Origin: Natronorubrum texcoconense | GTDB taxonomy: Archaea; Halobacteriota; Halobacteria; Halobacteriales; Natrialbaceae | DNA: 64,000 nucleotides | NCBI RefSeq assembly: GCF_900100335.1 | Contig: NZ_FNFE01000001.1 | Coordinates: forward strand, 248,001-312,000 | Reading direction: 5' to 3' | Shown here: piece by piece, positions 18,950 through 28,030 of the stretch | Layout: every line of letters starts with the position of its first letter | How positions within the stretch are numbered: position 1 is the first letter of the stretch | Made by a program: the position numbers and the translations under genes | The notes under the pieces: generated by a model | The model's database searches: none | Told to the model about the DNA's origin: nothing | What the model saw: only the letters and a program-made list of their open reading frames with translations

Positions 18950-19089
18950 ACGAGTCCCGGCAACGGGGAGGCCCATAGGTGTGTCACGTTCTCTCGACTG
19001 CTGAACTCGAGGGACGCTATCGCGACTCGATCGAATGGGCGAATATATCCGTTCGAAGAACGATTCGCGAACTAGAAACGTTGGTCTCG

Positions 19090-19908
19090 ATGTCGCTGAC
19101 TACCGAACTCTCGATCGTCTTTCTCGTCGGTCTCGTCACCGGTCTCGCCACCGGGTTGGGTGTTGCGCCGTTTTTCCTCGTTCGTGAGATCGCCGACCGC
19201 TGGCTCGTCGTGCTCTGGGGCCTCGCCGTCGGTATCCTGCTCTCGGCGGCCCTGTTCGGGCTCCTCGGCGAGGCGCTCGCCGAGGGCGAACTCACACACG
19301 TCATCGCCGGCGTGGTCGGCGGCGTCGCGTTCGTCTACCTCGCCGACCACCTCGTGTCGGGGTACGAGTTCTCCCCGCGGACGGTCTCGGCCGTCGATCC
19401 GCGGACGGTCGTGCTGACCGTCGGCGTGCTGACGATCCACAGCATTCCGGAGGGGATCGCCGTCGGCGTCGCGTTCGCCGATCTCGGGACGGGTGAAGGG
19501 CTCGAGGTCGCGGGTCTCACGGTGCCGGCGCTCGCCGTCTTCATGGGAATCGCCATCTCGATCCTGAACGTGCCCGAGGGGCTCGCCATCGCCATCCCGC
19601 TGATCGCCTACGGGATGGACCGCTGGAAGGTCGTCGGCTGGGCCGTCTTCTCCGGTCTGCCACAGCCGATCGGCGCAGTGGCGGCCTACTACTTCGTCAG
19701 CACGCTCGAGGGCCTGCTGGCGGTGAGCTTCGGGTTCGCCGCGGGGGCGCTGTTCTACCTCGTCGTCGTCGAGTTCGTGCCCGCGGGGATCGACGCTGGC
19801 CGATCGCTCCCGCAGCGGGGACGACCACGACTCGTCGCCGGCGCCTGCGTCGGCTTCGTGGCGACGCTTGCGATCATCTTCGTGGTCGAAGGCATCGGAA
19901 CCGTCTGA
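19090..19908 (+). CDS. ZIP family divalent metal transporter
   Basis: A 272-aa membrane protein with about eight transmembrane segments. The metal-site motifs of ZIP proteins are visible: HSIPEGIAVGVAFADLG in helix 4 and ILNVPEGLAIAIPL in helix 5. It would move zinc or iron into the cytoplasm. The start at 19090 (MSLTTELSIVF) is chosen because the first helix follows directly. No metal-responsive regulator is adjacent. Confidence 0.87.
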   Translation: MSLTTELSIVFLVGLVTGLATGLGVAPFFLVREIADRWLVVLWGLAVGILLSAALFGLLGEALAEGELTHVIAGVVGGVAFVYLADHLVSGYEFSPRTVSAVDPRTVVLTVGVLTIHSIPEGIAVGVAFADLGTGEGLEVAGLTVPALAVFMGIAISILNVPEGLAIAIPLIAYGMDRWKVVGWAVFSGLPQPIGAVAAYYFVSTLEGLLAVSFGFAAGALFYLVVVEFVPAGIDAGRSLPQRGRPRLVAGACVGFVATLAIIFVVEGIGTV

Positions 19909-20013
19909 GTTCGGGTCGGTAACCGGGATTCGGCAAGTAGAGGTGTCTCAATTATCGCTTCACCCAAACCTATTAACTATGCAACACACGAGATAGTAAT
20001 CGAGAGCAAGAAT

Positions 20014-20136
20014 ATGATTGAGACTATCGTGATGATTTTATTCTTTCTAATAGTAGTACTTACTGCTGGACTCCCAGCATGGGTGCTTATTCGGTGGAAC
20101 GTGCAAAGACGCGATAACGACGATACGGACAGTTAG
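20014..20136 (+). CDS. Small single-helix membrane protein (40 aa)
   Basis: ATG 20014 opens a 40-codon frame. The protein is one hydrophobic helix (residues 1-28) with a Trp-Val-Leu-Ile-Arg boundary and a charged tail ending RRDNDDTDS. The helix-plus-charged-tail layout is that of bacterial and archaeal small membrane proteins. AGAGCAAG precedes the start but there is no clear Shine-Dalgarno. Function unknown; could be chance in an AT-rich patch. Confidence 0.45.
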   Translation: MIETIVMILFFLIVVLTAGLPAWVLIRWNVQRRDNDDTDS

Positions 20137-20242
20137 AAGTCTGTCAAATAGCTTGCTTGCAACCGAGCTATTAGATAGTGAACGTGATTCTCCGTTCAGT
20201 TCGCCGGAATACACCCCGAAATACTCGATCGCCCAGATCGTG

Positions 20243-20863
20243 TTACGACTTAGACTCGATCCCGACTACCTCGTCGGTCCACACCACGTCCGCGAACTCG
20301 CCCTCGAGGTGGGCCAGCGCGGTTCGGTGAACGGTCTCCGCACCGAACGCCTCGCCGTCGAACTGTCGATCGAAGGTTGCGGTCGCGTCGGCGACCACGA
20401 CCGGATCGAACCCCAGATTCTCGGCCATCCGCGTCGTCGTCGAGACACAGTGGTCGGTCGTGAGCCCGACGAGGAGGACGGTCTCGAGGCCGCGCTCCCG
20501 GAGCCAGTCCTCGAGGTCCGTCCCGATGAACGCACTGTTGACCGACTTCGTCATCGTCGCCTCGTCCTCGAGCGGGGCTGTTTCGGGTTTGAACGCGAAG
20601 CCAGGTCCATCGCCCCGCAACGGCGAGTCGGGTTCTGTGGAGTCGTGGCGAACGTGGACCACCGGCCGATCCGTCTCGCGCCAGCGTGCGAGCAGTCGCG
20701 CCGCGTTCGCCTCGGCCTCGGGATTGTTTCGCTCGCCCCACCCGGAGTCGTCGAACCCCGTCTGAAGGTCGATCAGGAGGAGCGCGGCGTCCTCGAGTCG
20801 GTCGTCTCCGTAGTTTCGCTCCTCTCCGCGGTTCCGATCGCCTCCGCAGTTCCGACCTGCCAT
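20243..20863 (-). CDS. Isochorismatase-like cysteine hydrolase
   Basis: A 206-aa alpha/beta hydrolase of the isochorismatase superfamily. [11 protein letters not shown] gives the first catalytic Asp, KSVNSAF the Lys, and [11 protein letters not shown] the nucleophilic Cys. An N-terminal Arg/Gly/Asp-rich 20 residues is unusual. Its ATG overlaps the stop of the upstream gene by one base (TAATG). Substrate (nicotinamide-like, or another amide) unknown. Confidence 0.87.
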   Translation of the reverse strand: MAGRNCGGDRNRGEERNYGDDRLEDAALLLIDLQTGFDDSGWGERNNPEAEANAARLLARWRETDRPVVHVRHDSTEPDSPLRGDGPGFAFKPETAPLEDEATMTKSVNSAFIGTDLEDWLRERGLETVLLVGLTTDHCVSTTTRMAENLGFDPVVVADATATFDRQFDGEAFGAETVHRTALAHLEGEFADVVWTDEVVGIESKS

Positions 20864-21660
20864 TACGGCAACCTCGCGGCCGGTTTCGGATGCTCCCGCG
20901 TGACCGTGATCGGACACGTCGAGGGAGCCTGCGCTTCGTCTTCTGAAAACAGGTACTGGGGCCACTCCCGGTCGGTGTCGACGCCCCAGTCGCCGAGGTC
21001 GGCGTGCGGGCAGACGCCGTCGTACTCCTCGAGTCGGTTCTGGATGACTTCGCGGGCGTGCTGACCGGCCTCGGTGTCGCCCGTGACGCCCATGTTCTCG
21101 AACAGCGCGCGGGGTTGGAACGTGATCTCGAGACCGATCGGACAGTACCGACTCTTTCGCTCCTCGTAGAACGGCGCTCGGCAGGTCGGGAACATCGGCT
21201 CGCCGCCGAGACAGAACTCCCAGTAGGGGTCGTCCGGATCGGTGGGAATGTCCTCGGGCCAGGGCTCGGGATCGTGGAGGTGTAACGTCTGGAGAATGTG
21301 CCAGAGCGCGTCGTGGTACTCCCGTTCGGAGAGGGACCGCTCGGGCGGCTCGAAGAAGGTGACCAGCGACGCGCGCTCGGAGTGGCCCTGATATATTTCG
21401 AGGTACTCGAGGATGCGATCCCGGAGCGTCAAGAGTGCGTCCGCGTCGCTCATCGAGGGGACGGCGGTGTAGAGCGGGTCGCCCTGCTGGACGGACTCGG
21501 CGCCGAAGAAACAGGGAAACGGGGTTCCGTTTCGCTCGCCGAGCAGCCCGTCTCGGAACGTCCCCCAGTGGTCGACGACCCATCCGGGGGTCTCGCCGGC
21601 CTGCACGCGTCGCTCGAGCGTCTCCTGATCCATCAGCGACTGGATACCCGGCTCGTTCAT
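20863..21660 (-). CDS. YqcI/YcgG family protein
   Basis: A 265-aa protein matching the YqcI/YcgG family. Visible features include a [13 protein letters not shown] segment, [25 protein letters not shown] split across about residues 100-125, and a [16 protein letters not shown] segment followed by [14 protein letters not shown]. Conserved Cys and Trp residues suggest a redox or metal role, but the family has no proven function. It is translationally coupled to the downstream hydrolase. ATG 21660 is used rather than the one at 21723. Confidence 0.75.
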   Translation of the reverse strand: MNEPGIQSLMDQETLERRVQAGETPGWVVDHWGTFRDGLLGERNGTPFPCFFGAESVQQGDPLYTAVPSMSDADALLTLRDRILEYLEIYQGHSERASLVTFFEPPERSLSEREYHDALWHILQTLHLHDPEPWPEDIPTDPDDPYWEFCLGGEPMFPTCRAPFYEERKSRYCPIGLEITFQPRALFENMGVTGDTEAGQHAREVIQNRLEEYDGVCPHADLGDWGVDTDREWPQYLFSEDEAQAPSTCPITVTREHPKPAARLP

Positions 21661-21761
21661 ACGTTCCCCTTCGGCCTCACGAAAATGTAGCTTTTGTTTC
21701 CCTGACGCCCACCAGCCGAACATATGTGGGTGTTATTCCCCATCCCGCGATCGATCTTCCG

Positions 21762-22223
21762 CTATTCGACCCGTTCGATCGGTGCCCCGGTCGCTACGTC
21801 TCCGCCTTCGAGAATCCGCGCTCGAAGCCCGCCGCGGTGGACCAGCGCCTCCCGGACGCCCTGTTTCTCGAGGTGTCGCTCGAGGTACGAACACGGCTCA
21901 CAGAGTTCGACGCCCTCGCAGACGACGTCGCCGACGCGGAACCGCTCCCCGACGAGGTGGTTCAGCGCGACCCCCTCAGTCGTCACGTTCCGCCGGTGGA
22001 CGCCCGGCTCGAGGCTGATGTCGTACTCGTCCGCGACGCCCTCGAGCGCTTCGCGTTCGATGAGCGTGAGGTCGCTGCCGTCCCGATCCGCGAACGTTCC
22101 GTCGGTGTCGAAGTAGCGGTCGCCCTCGAGGCCCTGTTTTGCGACGGCGCGTACTTCTTCGAGCTGTTCCATCGGTTCACCCTGTTCGGGTGCGATGTGG
22201 ATCGCGCGTACGTTGGCAGTCAT
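21762..22223 (-). CDS. MOSC domain protein
   Basis: A 153-aa stand-alone MOSC domain. The core GLEGDRYFDTDGTF, LTLIEREAL, HRRNVTTEGVALNHL and CEPCSYLERH segments are present, with a conserved Cys in ELCEPCSY that in this superfamily binds sulfur or molybdenum cofactor. Such proteins handle activated sulfur or N-hydroxylated compounds. Partner unknown. Confidence 0.88.
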   Translation of the reverse strand: MTANVRAIHIAPEQGEPMEQLEEVRAVAKQGLEGDRYFDTDGTFADRDGSDLTLIEREALEGVADEYDISLEPGVHRRNVTTEGVALNHLVGERFRVGDVVCEGVELCEPCSYLERHLEKQGVREALVHRGGLRARILEGGDVATGAPIERVE

Positions 22224-22301
22224 GTGTGTCTCGTGGGGGTGGCTCGAGTTATATTCGATGGATCCGATTCGGACGACCGACCCGTTTCGACGCGTGATCG
22301 C

Positions 22302-23042
22302 TCATACCGTCTCGGGTAACCAGCCGCCGTCGACCTTCACGTTCTCGCCGCTGATGTACCCGCTTTCGGGATCCAGGAAGAAGTACAGCGGCTGAATCAG
22401 GTCCTCGAAGCTCGCGGGGCGGTCGCGGGGGAGTTCCTCGGGAAACTCGTCGGAGTTCTCGACGACGTACGGCGAGACGGCGTTGACCGTCAGGTCGTCT
22501 TCCTGCGTGTCGGCCGCGAGCATCCGCGTGAACATCAACACCCCGGCCTTGGCGACGAAGTAGGGGAAGTTCTTCGGGCTGACGAGCCCCTTCTCGCTCG
22601 AGGCGTAGCCGACGTTCACGATCCGACCGTAGTCGCCGTCGCGCAGGTTCGGTAGGGCGCGTTTCGAACAAAGGGCGGTGCCGTTGAGGTTGGTCTCGAG
22701 TACCCGGTTCCAGGTGGCAAAGTCGATCTCTTCCCAGTGGGCGGGCGCGAAGTCGCCGACGTTGTTCACGAGAACGTCGACGGGGCCGAGTTCGGACTCG
22801 ACGGCCGCGAAGACGCCGTCGACGCTCTCCGGATCGGTGACGTCTCCCTGCACCGTCATCGCGTCGCTCGCCCCCCGATCCGTGGCTTCGTCGGCCACCT
22901 CGCGCGCCGCGTCGGCGCTCGTGTGGTAGTGGACGGCCGTCTTCGCCCCGCAGTCGGCCGTCGCCAGCAGGAGCGCCCGGCCGACGCCCTTCGCGCTCCC
23001 CGTTACGAGCACCGTCCGATCCGACAGATCTGGTCCGTCCAT
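22302..23042 (-). CDS. SDR family oxidoreductase (FabG-like)
   Basis: A 246-aa short-chain dehydrogenase. TVLVTGSAKGVGRAL is the NAD(P)-binding motif, LVNNVGDFAPAHW the NNxG motif, and YASSEKGL...YFVAKAG holds the catalytic Tyr-x3-Lys region (YFVAK). Named 3-oxoacyl-ACP reductase-like by form only; haloarchaea do not make bacterial-type fatty acids, so the substrate is open. It is followed leftward by the MOSC gene with a short gap. Confidence 0.88.
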   Translation of the reverse strand: MDGPDLSDRTVLVTGSAKGVGRALLLATADCGAKTAVHYHTSADAAREVADEATDRGASDAMTVQGDVTDPESVDGVFAAVESELGPVDVLVNNVGDFAPAHWEEIDFATWNRVLETNLNGTALCSKRALPNLRDGDYGRIVNVGYASSEKGLVSPKNFPYFVAKAGVLMFTRMLAADTQEDDLTVNAVSPYVVENSDEFPEELPRDRPASFEDLIQPLYFFLDPESGYISGENVKVDGGWLPETV

Positions 23043-23192
23043 GTCTCGTCTCTCTCAACGGGTTCGGCGTGGAAAAAGCGTCCGGAACGACGGCCCTTGT
23101 GTGGCGTACGTGGCCCGCTGCGGCCGAAATAGACGGAACGGGACGTTCGCAAAAAACGTGGCTTTACGGTACTCCATTGGGATAGTGGCAGT

Positions 23193-23657
23193 ATGGAGTT
23201 AGAAACCGTCCTGCTCGCCGTCGGACCCGGCGACGCCGATCGAATCGACGAACTGGCGAAATCCGTCGTCGAAGTAGCCAAGCCGGCCGACGCGACCGTC
23301 GTCCTCGCACACGTGTTCACCAGCAGCGAGTACGACGACGTCCTCACGCGACTCGAGTTCGACCGCGCCACCGACGAGATCGATCCCGACGACGTCGCTC
23401 GACGCCACCAGTCGATCATCGACCTCCGTACCGTCCTCGACGAACACGACGTCGATCACGTCATCAAGGGTGCGATCGGCGAGCACGGACCGACGATCGT
23501 GGATCTCGCGACCAGCAACGACGCCGATCGAGTGATCGTCGGCGGCCGTCGCCGATCCCCGACCGGGAAAGCGGTGTTCGGCTCGACGGCCCAGGAGGTT
23601 CTACTGTCGGCGCCGTGTCCGGTGACGTTCGTGCGGAGCGACGATATCGACGAGTGA
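23193..23657 (+). CDS. Universal stress protein, tandem copy 1
   Basis: A 154-aa UspA-fold protein. MELETVLLAVGPGDADRI starts the fold; VGGRRRSPTGKAVFGSTAQE is the nucleotide-binding signature and APCPVTFVR the last strand. It has the same length and layout as the next gene, which shows a tandem duplication. A CTTTACGGT box 27-34 nt upstream could be its TATA element. Confidence 0.92.
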   Translation: MELETVLLAVGPGDADRIDELAKSVVEVAKPADATVVLAHVFTSSEYDDVLTRLEFDRATDEIDPDDVARRHQSIIDLRTVLDEHDVDHVIKGAIGEHGPTIVDLATSNDADRVIVGGRRRSPTGKAVFGSTAQEVLLSAPCPVTFVRSDDIDE

Positions 23658-23837
23658 TCGGACGAGACGTCGACGCGGTAGTCGCGCTGCGTTGTTCGGT
23701 TTCCGGCGCTGTCACTCGCTCCCGACGCCAGTAGCTGCGTTGTCACCTTGATCTCGAAACGGCGACGAAGACCGCTCTCGAGTCGGTTTCGCCCGGTTCG
23801 GGAATACTGCGACGACGAGAATACTTAAGCGGGTGGC

Positions 23838-23854
23838 ACCACCACTGTGGTGGT
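23838..23854. promoter_or_regulatory. Palindrome abutting usp start codon
   Basis: ACCACCAC-T-GTGGTGGT is a perfect 8-bp dyad ending directly before the ATG at 23855. A TTAAGC box at 23825 would place the transcription start within the palindrome, so a bound protein could block initiation. Inferred from position. Confidence 0.4.
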
Positions 23855-24319
23855 ATGGCGATCGATACGATACTGCTTGCTGTCGGGCCGATGGATACCG
23901 TCCGAGCGGGGGAACTCGCAGATACCGTCCTCGAGATCGCGGAGCCGCTCGATGCGACGGTCGTGATCGGTCACGCGTTCACGGAAGACGAGTACGAGGA
24001 TATCCACGACGACCTCGGCTTCGACGCCCGCGTCGAGGACGTCGACCCCGACGAGGTCGCCGCCCGACGCGCACCGGTGGGGGATCTGGAGGAGATCTTC
24101 GCCGACGCCGGCGTCGACTACGAGGTCCGCGGCGCACTCGGCGAGGTCGGTAGCAAGGTCGTCGACATGGCGATCGAGGTCGACGCGGATCGGATGGTCG
24201 TCGGCGGCCGACGACGCTCGCCCGCGGAGAAGGCCGTGCTGGGCTCGGTCTCCCAGGAGATCATCCTGCAGGCACCCTGCCCGGTCACGTACTTCCGCGA
24301 CCTCGACGTCATGGAGTAG
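23855..24319 (+). CDS. Universal stress protein, tandem copy 2
   Basis: A 154-aa UspA-fold paralogue of the preceding gene. VGGRRRSPAEKAVLGSVSQE is the nucleotide-binding signature and APCPVTYFR the final strand. Residues match copy 1 across most of the fold, with more divergence in the first helix and the dimer-side loop. It has its own promoter-like region with a palindrome at the start codon. Confidence 0.92.
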   Translation: MAIDTILLAVGPMDTVRAGELADTVLEIAEPLDATVVIGHAFTEDEYEDIHDDLGFDARVEDVDPDEVAARRAPVGDLEEIFADAGVDYEVRGALGEVGSKVVDMAIEVDADRMVVGGRRRSPAEKAVLGSVSQEIILQAPCPVTYFRDLDVME

Positions 24320-24441
24320 CCGGCTGCTTCTGCTTTCGTCGGTCCTCGGGCGCCGAATCAGAGTACCGGCTCGTCGGGCCCGCTCGAGTTGGCTCCCGTG
24401 TTCTCGTACGGATAGCTGACATAACCGTTTGTAAACACTAC

Positions 24442-24457
24442 TCGTACTCGAGTACGA
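24442..24457. promoter_or_regulatory. 16-bp perfect palindrome upstream of ROK gene
   Basis: TCGTACTCGAGTACGA is a perfect 16-bp palindrome 42-57 nt before the ATG at 24499. A TTAAGTA box lies just downstream (about 24467-24473), 27 nt from the ATG. The palindrome therefore covers the BRE/upstream face of the promoter, where an archaeal regulator would act. Function inferred. Confidence 0.5.
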
Positions 24458-24498
24458 TCTGTGTAGTTAAGTACGGCGACGGCACTGTCTAGGACAGC

Positions 24499-25470
24499 AT
24501 GGACTACTATGCCGGCGTCGATCTGGGCGCGACCAACGTCCGGGCGGTCGTCGCCGAACAGGACGGGACGACGATCGGCGCGGACCGCCGGGCGACGCCG
24601 CGCGGACCGACGGGAATCGACGTGACGGAGGGCGTCTTGCGGACGCTGCGCGGCGCGTGTGGCGACGCCGGGATCACGCCGACGGAGATCGTCGCGGCCG
24701 GAATCGGCTCTATCGGACCGTTCGATCTCGCAGAGGGGACCGTGATCGATCCCGCGAACCTTCCCGATTCGATCGATCGGATCCCCCTGACGGGTCCCAT
24801 CGAGAAACTGATCGACAGCGACGAGGTCTACCTCCACAACGACACCAACGCCGGCGTCATCGGCGAGCGGTTCCACGCCGACCGAAACCCCGACGACATG
24901 GTCTACATCACCATCTCCTCGGGGATCGGAGCCGGCGTCTGCTGTGACGGCAACGTGGTGAGCGGCTGGGACGGCAACGCCGGCGAGGTGGGCCACTACG
25001 TCGTCGATCCGCGCGGCCGACTGACCTGTGGCTGCGGCCGCGACGGCCACTGGGAGGCCTACTGCTCGGGCAACGCGATCCCGGACTACGCCCGACTGCT
25101 CGCCGAGGACGACCCGACCATCGAGACCGATCTGCCGCTCGACGGACCCGATTTCACGGCGAAAGACGTCTTCGATCTGGCCGGCGAGGACGAACTCGCC
25201 GACTACGCGATCGAGCAACTCGCCCACTGGAACGCGATGGGCGTCACGAACGTCATCCACGCGTTCGCGCCGATCGTCGTCTCATTCGGCGGCGCCGTCG
25301 CTTTGCACAACGAGGAGCTGGTCGTCGACCCGATCCGCGAACGCGTCGCGGAGTCGGTGATGACGAACGTCCCGGAGATTCGCGTCACCGACCAGGGCGA
25401 CGACGTGGTCGTCGAGGGCGCGCTCGCGAGCGCGCTGACCGGCGGGACGGGCGACCGCCAGCGGCTGTAG
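24499..25470 (+). CDS. ROK family sugar kinase (glucokinase-like)
   Basis: A 323-aa ROK kinase. The phosphate-binding motif GVDLGATNVRAVV is at residues 6-18, catalytic Asp115 is in HNDTNAGVIGE, and the zinc-site residues His166, Cys177, Cys179 and Cys189 are in HYVVDPRGRLTCGCGRDGHW...YC. It phosphorylates glucose or a related hexose with ATP. It has no DNA-binding domain, so it is an enzyme and not a ROK repressor. A 16-bp palindrome lies in its promoter. Confidence 0.9.
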   Translation: MDYYAGVDLGATNVRAVVAEQDGTTIGADRRATPRGPTGIDVTEGVLRTLRGACGDAGITPTEIVAAGIGSIGPFDLAEGTVIDPANLPDSIDRIPLTGPIEKLIDSDEVYLHNDTNAGVIGERFHADRNPDDMVYITISSGIGAGVCCDGNVVSGWDGNAGEVGHYVVDPRGRLTCGCGRDGHWEAYCSGNAIPDYARLLAEDDPTIETDLPLDGPDFTAKDVFDLAGEDELADYAIEQLAHWNAMGVTNVIHAFAPIVVSFGGAVALHNEELVVDPIRERVAESVMTNVPEIRVTDQGDDVVVEGALASALTGGTGDRQRL

Positions 25471-25612
25471 TCTGTGGCCGTCTCGCTCGTCGGGTTCGGC
25501 GGCCGTTTCTCGCTCGGCGGCGCCGAAGAGGTAATCGATTCCTGTTAATTCGGTATTTCTTGTACTGTTGGGGAGAACGCTTATTGTGTACGGTAATTTC
25601 TGACCGTCCACG

Positions 25613-25855
25613 ATGGTTACGGGGGATACGGTCCGGGGGGACTGCGAGGAGCTGTCGATACTCCTCGTCGATCCGGATTCGGTGACGTTTACGAAGCGGT
25701 CCGTCGAGGTCGCGCTGTGCGAGACCGAGGATGATTCGGCGACCGTCGACGTCGACCTCGAGTTCGAGTGGCACCAGATCTGTCACGGCTGCGGCGAGCG
25801 AAAGTGGTTCAGTTCGATGATCTGTGACGACTGCCGGGACAGACACGGCGTCTGA
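25613..25855 (+). CDS. Small zinc-ribbon protein
   Basis: An 80-aa acidic protein. The last 30 residues contain CHGCGER and CDDCRDR, a four-Cys zinc ribbon. The N-terminal 45 residues are an acidic beta-rich segment. Haloarchaea carry many such small zinc proteins, a few of which affect motility or biofilm formation. Function here unknown. Confidence 0.75.
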   Translation: MVTGDTVRGDCEELSILLVDPDSVTFTKRSVEVALCETEDDSATVDVDLEFEWHQICHGCGERKWFSSMICDDCRDRHGV

Positions 25856-25972
25856 CGATGGTATCGAAGCGTGATTCCGGCGTGCCGCCTCTCGCTCTCC
25901 GATCGGCAGACGCTCACTCACTGACCGGGAACCGACCACGCGTTACTTGAGCGGCGGGTACGAGGCTATCGT

Positions 25973-27358
25973 ATGCAGCGACGAGAGTTCCTCCGGACGA
26001 GCGGGGCGGCCGGAGTTGCCGTGGCGCTCTCGGAAGCCGTCCTCACGGCGACGACTCGAGCCACGGCGGCCGCGGCCGAGAGCACGCCCGACGGCTACGA
26101 ACCGCTCGGACGCGTCGCGGTCACCGGAGCCGCCGAAGCCGTCGTCGGCGACGACGGGGAGACGGTCTACCTCGCCACTACAGACGGCTTCGCGACGGTC
26201 GATATCAGCGACCCGTCCGAGCCCGAACTGCTCGCGGACCGATTCCCGCTCGAGGTCGGCGACACGCCGTTTCGAGAGATCCTCGACGTGAAAGTCGACG
26301 GCGACCGACTGGTCGTCGCCGGCCCGGCGAACCAGCACGAGGACGATGTCTTCCACGGGTTCGAACTGTACGACGTGAGCGACCCAGCCGATCCGGTCGC
26401 CGTCGGCGAGCCCTACGAAACCGGCTATCACATCCACAACTGCTTTCTCGCGGACGACCTGCTCTACGTGGTCGCCAACAGCGAGGCGGAGAACCCGCTC
26501 GTCATTTTCGACGTCAGCGACGACGACGCCGAGGAGATCGGCCGCTGGTCGCTCGTCGAGCACGAACCGGAGTGGCAGGAGCTCTACTGGCTCGCGCGGT
26601 ACAACCACGACGTCTACGTCCACGACGAGATCGCCTATCTGGCCCACTGGAACGCCGGGACCTACCTGATCGACGTGAGCGACCCCACCGACCCCGAGTA
26701 CGTCTCGCGCGTGAGTGACACCGACCTCGAGGAGTCGCTCGCGCTCGAGGACAGCGAGGCACAGATGGGCCTCCCGGGCAACGACCACTACTCGGCGGTC
26801 GACGACACCGGCGACCTCCTCGCGGTCGGCCGGGAGGCCTGGGCGACGGGCGGCGACGAGCCCGACGGCCCCGGCGGGATCGACCTCTACGACGTGAGCG
26901 ATCCGGCGAACCCCGACTCCCTCGCTTCGATCGATGCACCCTCCGCGGACGACGCCTCCTACTACGGCGAGGAGTGGACGACCGCCCACAACTTCGAACT
27001 GCGCGAGGACCGCCTCTACTCCTCGTGGTACCAGGGCGGCGTCAAGATCCACGACGTGAGCGACCCGGCCGAGCCCGAGGAACTGGCCCACTGGCGCGAC
27101 ACCGATACGGCCGGCTTCTGGACCGCTCGCGTCGCCGACAGCGAGACGTTCGTCGCGAGCAGCACGCCCCTCATCCCCGGCGCGGAGACCGAGGGCGCGC
27201 TGTACACCTTCCCGACCGATCCCGACCCCGACTCGAGCGCGTCCGGCGGCCCGCTCGATTCGATCCCCGGATTCACCGGCGCGGCCGGTCTCGCCGGCGT
27301 CGCCGGCGGGGCCGTCGCCCTCGAGTGGCTCCGTCGTCGCGACGACGCCGATCGGTAA
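25973..27358 (+). CDS. Tat-exported LVIVD-repeat beta-propeller protein
   Basis: A 461-aa surface protein. MQRREFLRTSGAAGVAVAL is a clear Tat signal. The mature part has repeated LVIVD-type units, each with a DVSDP(A/T)(D/N)P core (seen at about residues 75, 140, 220, 300 and 360), which build a beta-propeller. A C-terminal hydrophobic segment (about 427-446) followed by RRRDD anchors it in the membrane. Ligand or partner unknown. Confidence 0.87.
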   Translation: MQRREFLRTSGAAGVAVALSEAVLTATTRATAAAAESTPDGYEPLGRVAVTGAAEAVVGDDGETVYLATTDGFATVDISDPSEPELLADRFPLEVGDTPFREILDVKVDGDRLVVAGPANQHEDDVFHGFELYDVSDPADPVAVGEPYETGYHIHNCFLADDLLYVVANSEAENPLVIFDVSDDDAEEIGRWSLVEHEPEWQELYWLARYNHDVYVHDEIAYLAHWNAGTYLIDVSDPTDPEYVSRVSDTDLEESLALEDSEAQMGLPGNDHYSAVDDTGDLLAVGREAWATGGDEPDGPGGIDLYDVSDPANPDSLASIDAPSADDASYYGEEWTTAHNFELREDRLYSSWYQGGVKIHDVSDPAEPEELAHWRDTDTAGFWTARVADSETFVASSTPLIPGAETEGALYTFPTDPDPDSSASGGPLDSIPGFTGAAGLAGVAGGAVALEWLRRRDDADR

Positions 27359-27449
27359 CCGCCTCGCCGCCGAAATCCTCAGGATTGATCCTGATGGATG
27401 GTAGCAGCTGTCAAAACCTTATTCACCGCTCGAGCCCGTAGTTCGAGTA

Positions 27450-27839
27450 ATGACTACTCCCGACGCGGCAGCCGACGCCGAAACCGACGGCGAGCCACCG
27501 CTCAAAGAGCGCGTCGAGTCCTGGCTCACCCGCGAGATGCCGATCATCCAGATGCACGGCGGAACGAGCGCCGTCCGGGAAGCCGACCCCGAGACCGGCG
27601 AAGTGATCATCGAACTCGGCGGCGGCTGCGAGGGCTGTTCGGTCAGCGGCATCACCTCGAGCAACATCGAGGCCGAACTCCTCACGTGGCCCGAAATCGA
27701 CGAGATCACCGTCCGCGTCCCCGATCCCCGCGAGAGCCTCGGCGGCCCGGATCAGGCCGAGTCGATCATGGGGGTCGACCGCACCGAGGGTGGGCGCGGC
27801 GACTGGGGCTCCTCGAATCCCGGGAAGGATCACCTCTGA
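27450..27839 (+). CDS. NifU C-terminal-like iron-sulfur scaffold protein
   Basis: A 129-aa protein of the NifU C-terminal/NFU family. The CxxC motif is in ELGGGCEGCSVSGITS (about residues 52-67) and normally holds a 4Fe-4S cluster for transfer to target enzymes. The N-terminal 25 residues are acidic and disordered. It is a single-gene unit between the LVIVD gene and the ACT-hom operon. Confidence 0.85.
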   Translation: MTTPDAAADAETDGEPPLKERVESWLTREMPIIQMHGGTSAVREADPETGEVIIELGGGCEGCSVSGITSSNIEAELLTWPEIDEITVRVPDPRESLGGPDQAESIMGVDRTEGGRGDWGSSNPGKDHL

Positions 27840-28030
27840 GTCCCGGACCGACTCGAGTCCCGCCGACCGGAGTGGCGGTCGACGCTCGACTGAAATCCCG
27901 CCCAACCCGGTGTGTGCATGTCGGTAACAGGGGCGGATCATTTTGGGAATTCCTATATCCTTTTACGCGCCCATTACGGAGTCGTATACCATGATGACGT
28001 GTGAACGCCCGAAAGCAGGAGGTGACGGCA

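Noticed and set aside
22302-23042. True fatty-acid FabG
   Set aside because: The motifs are general SDR motifs; haloarchaea lack a bacterial-type fatty acid pathway, so I name it only by family.
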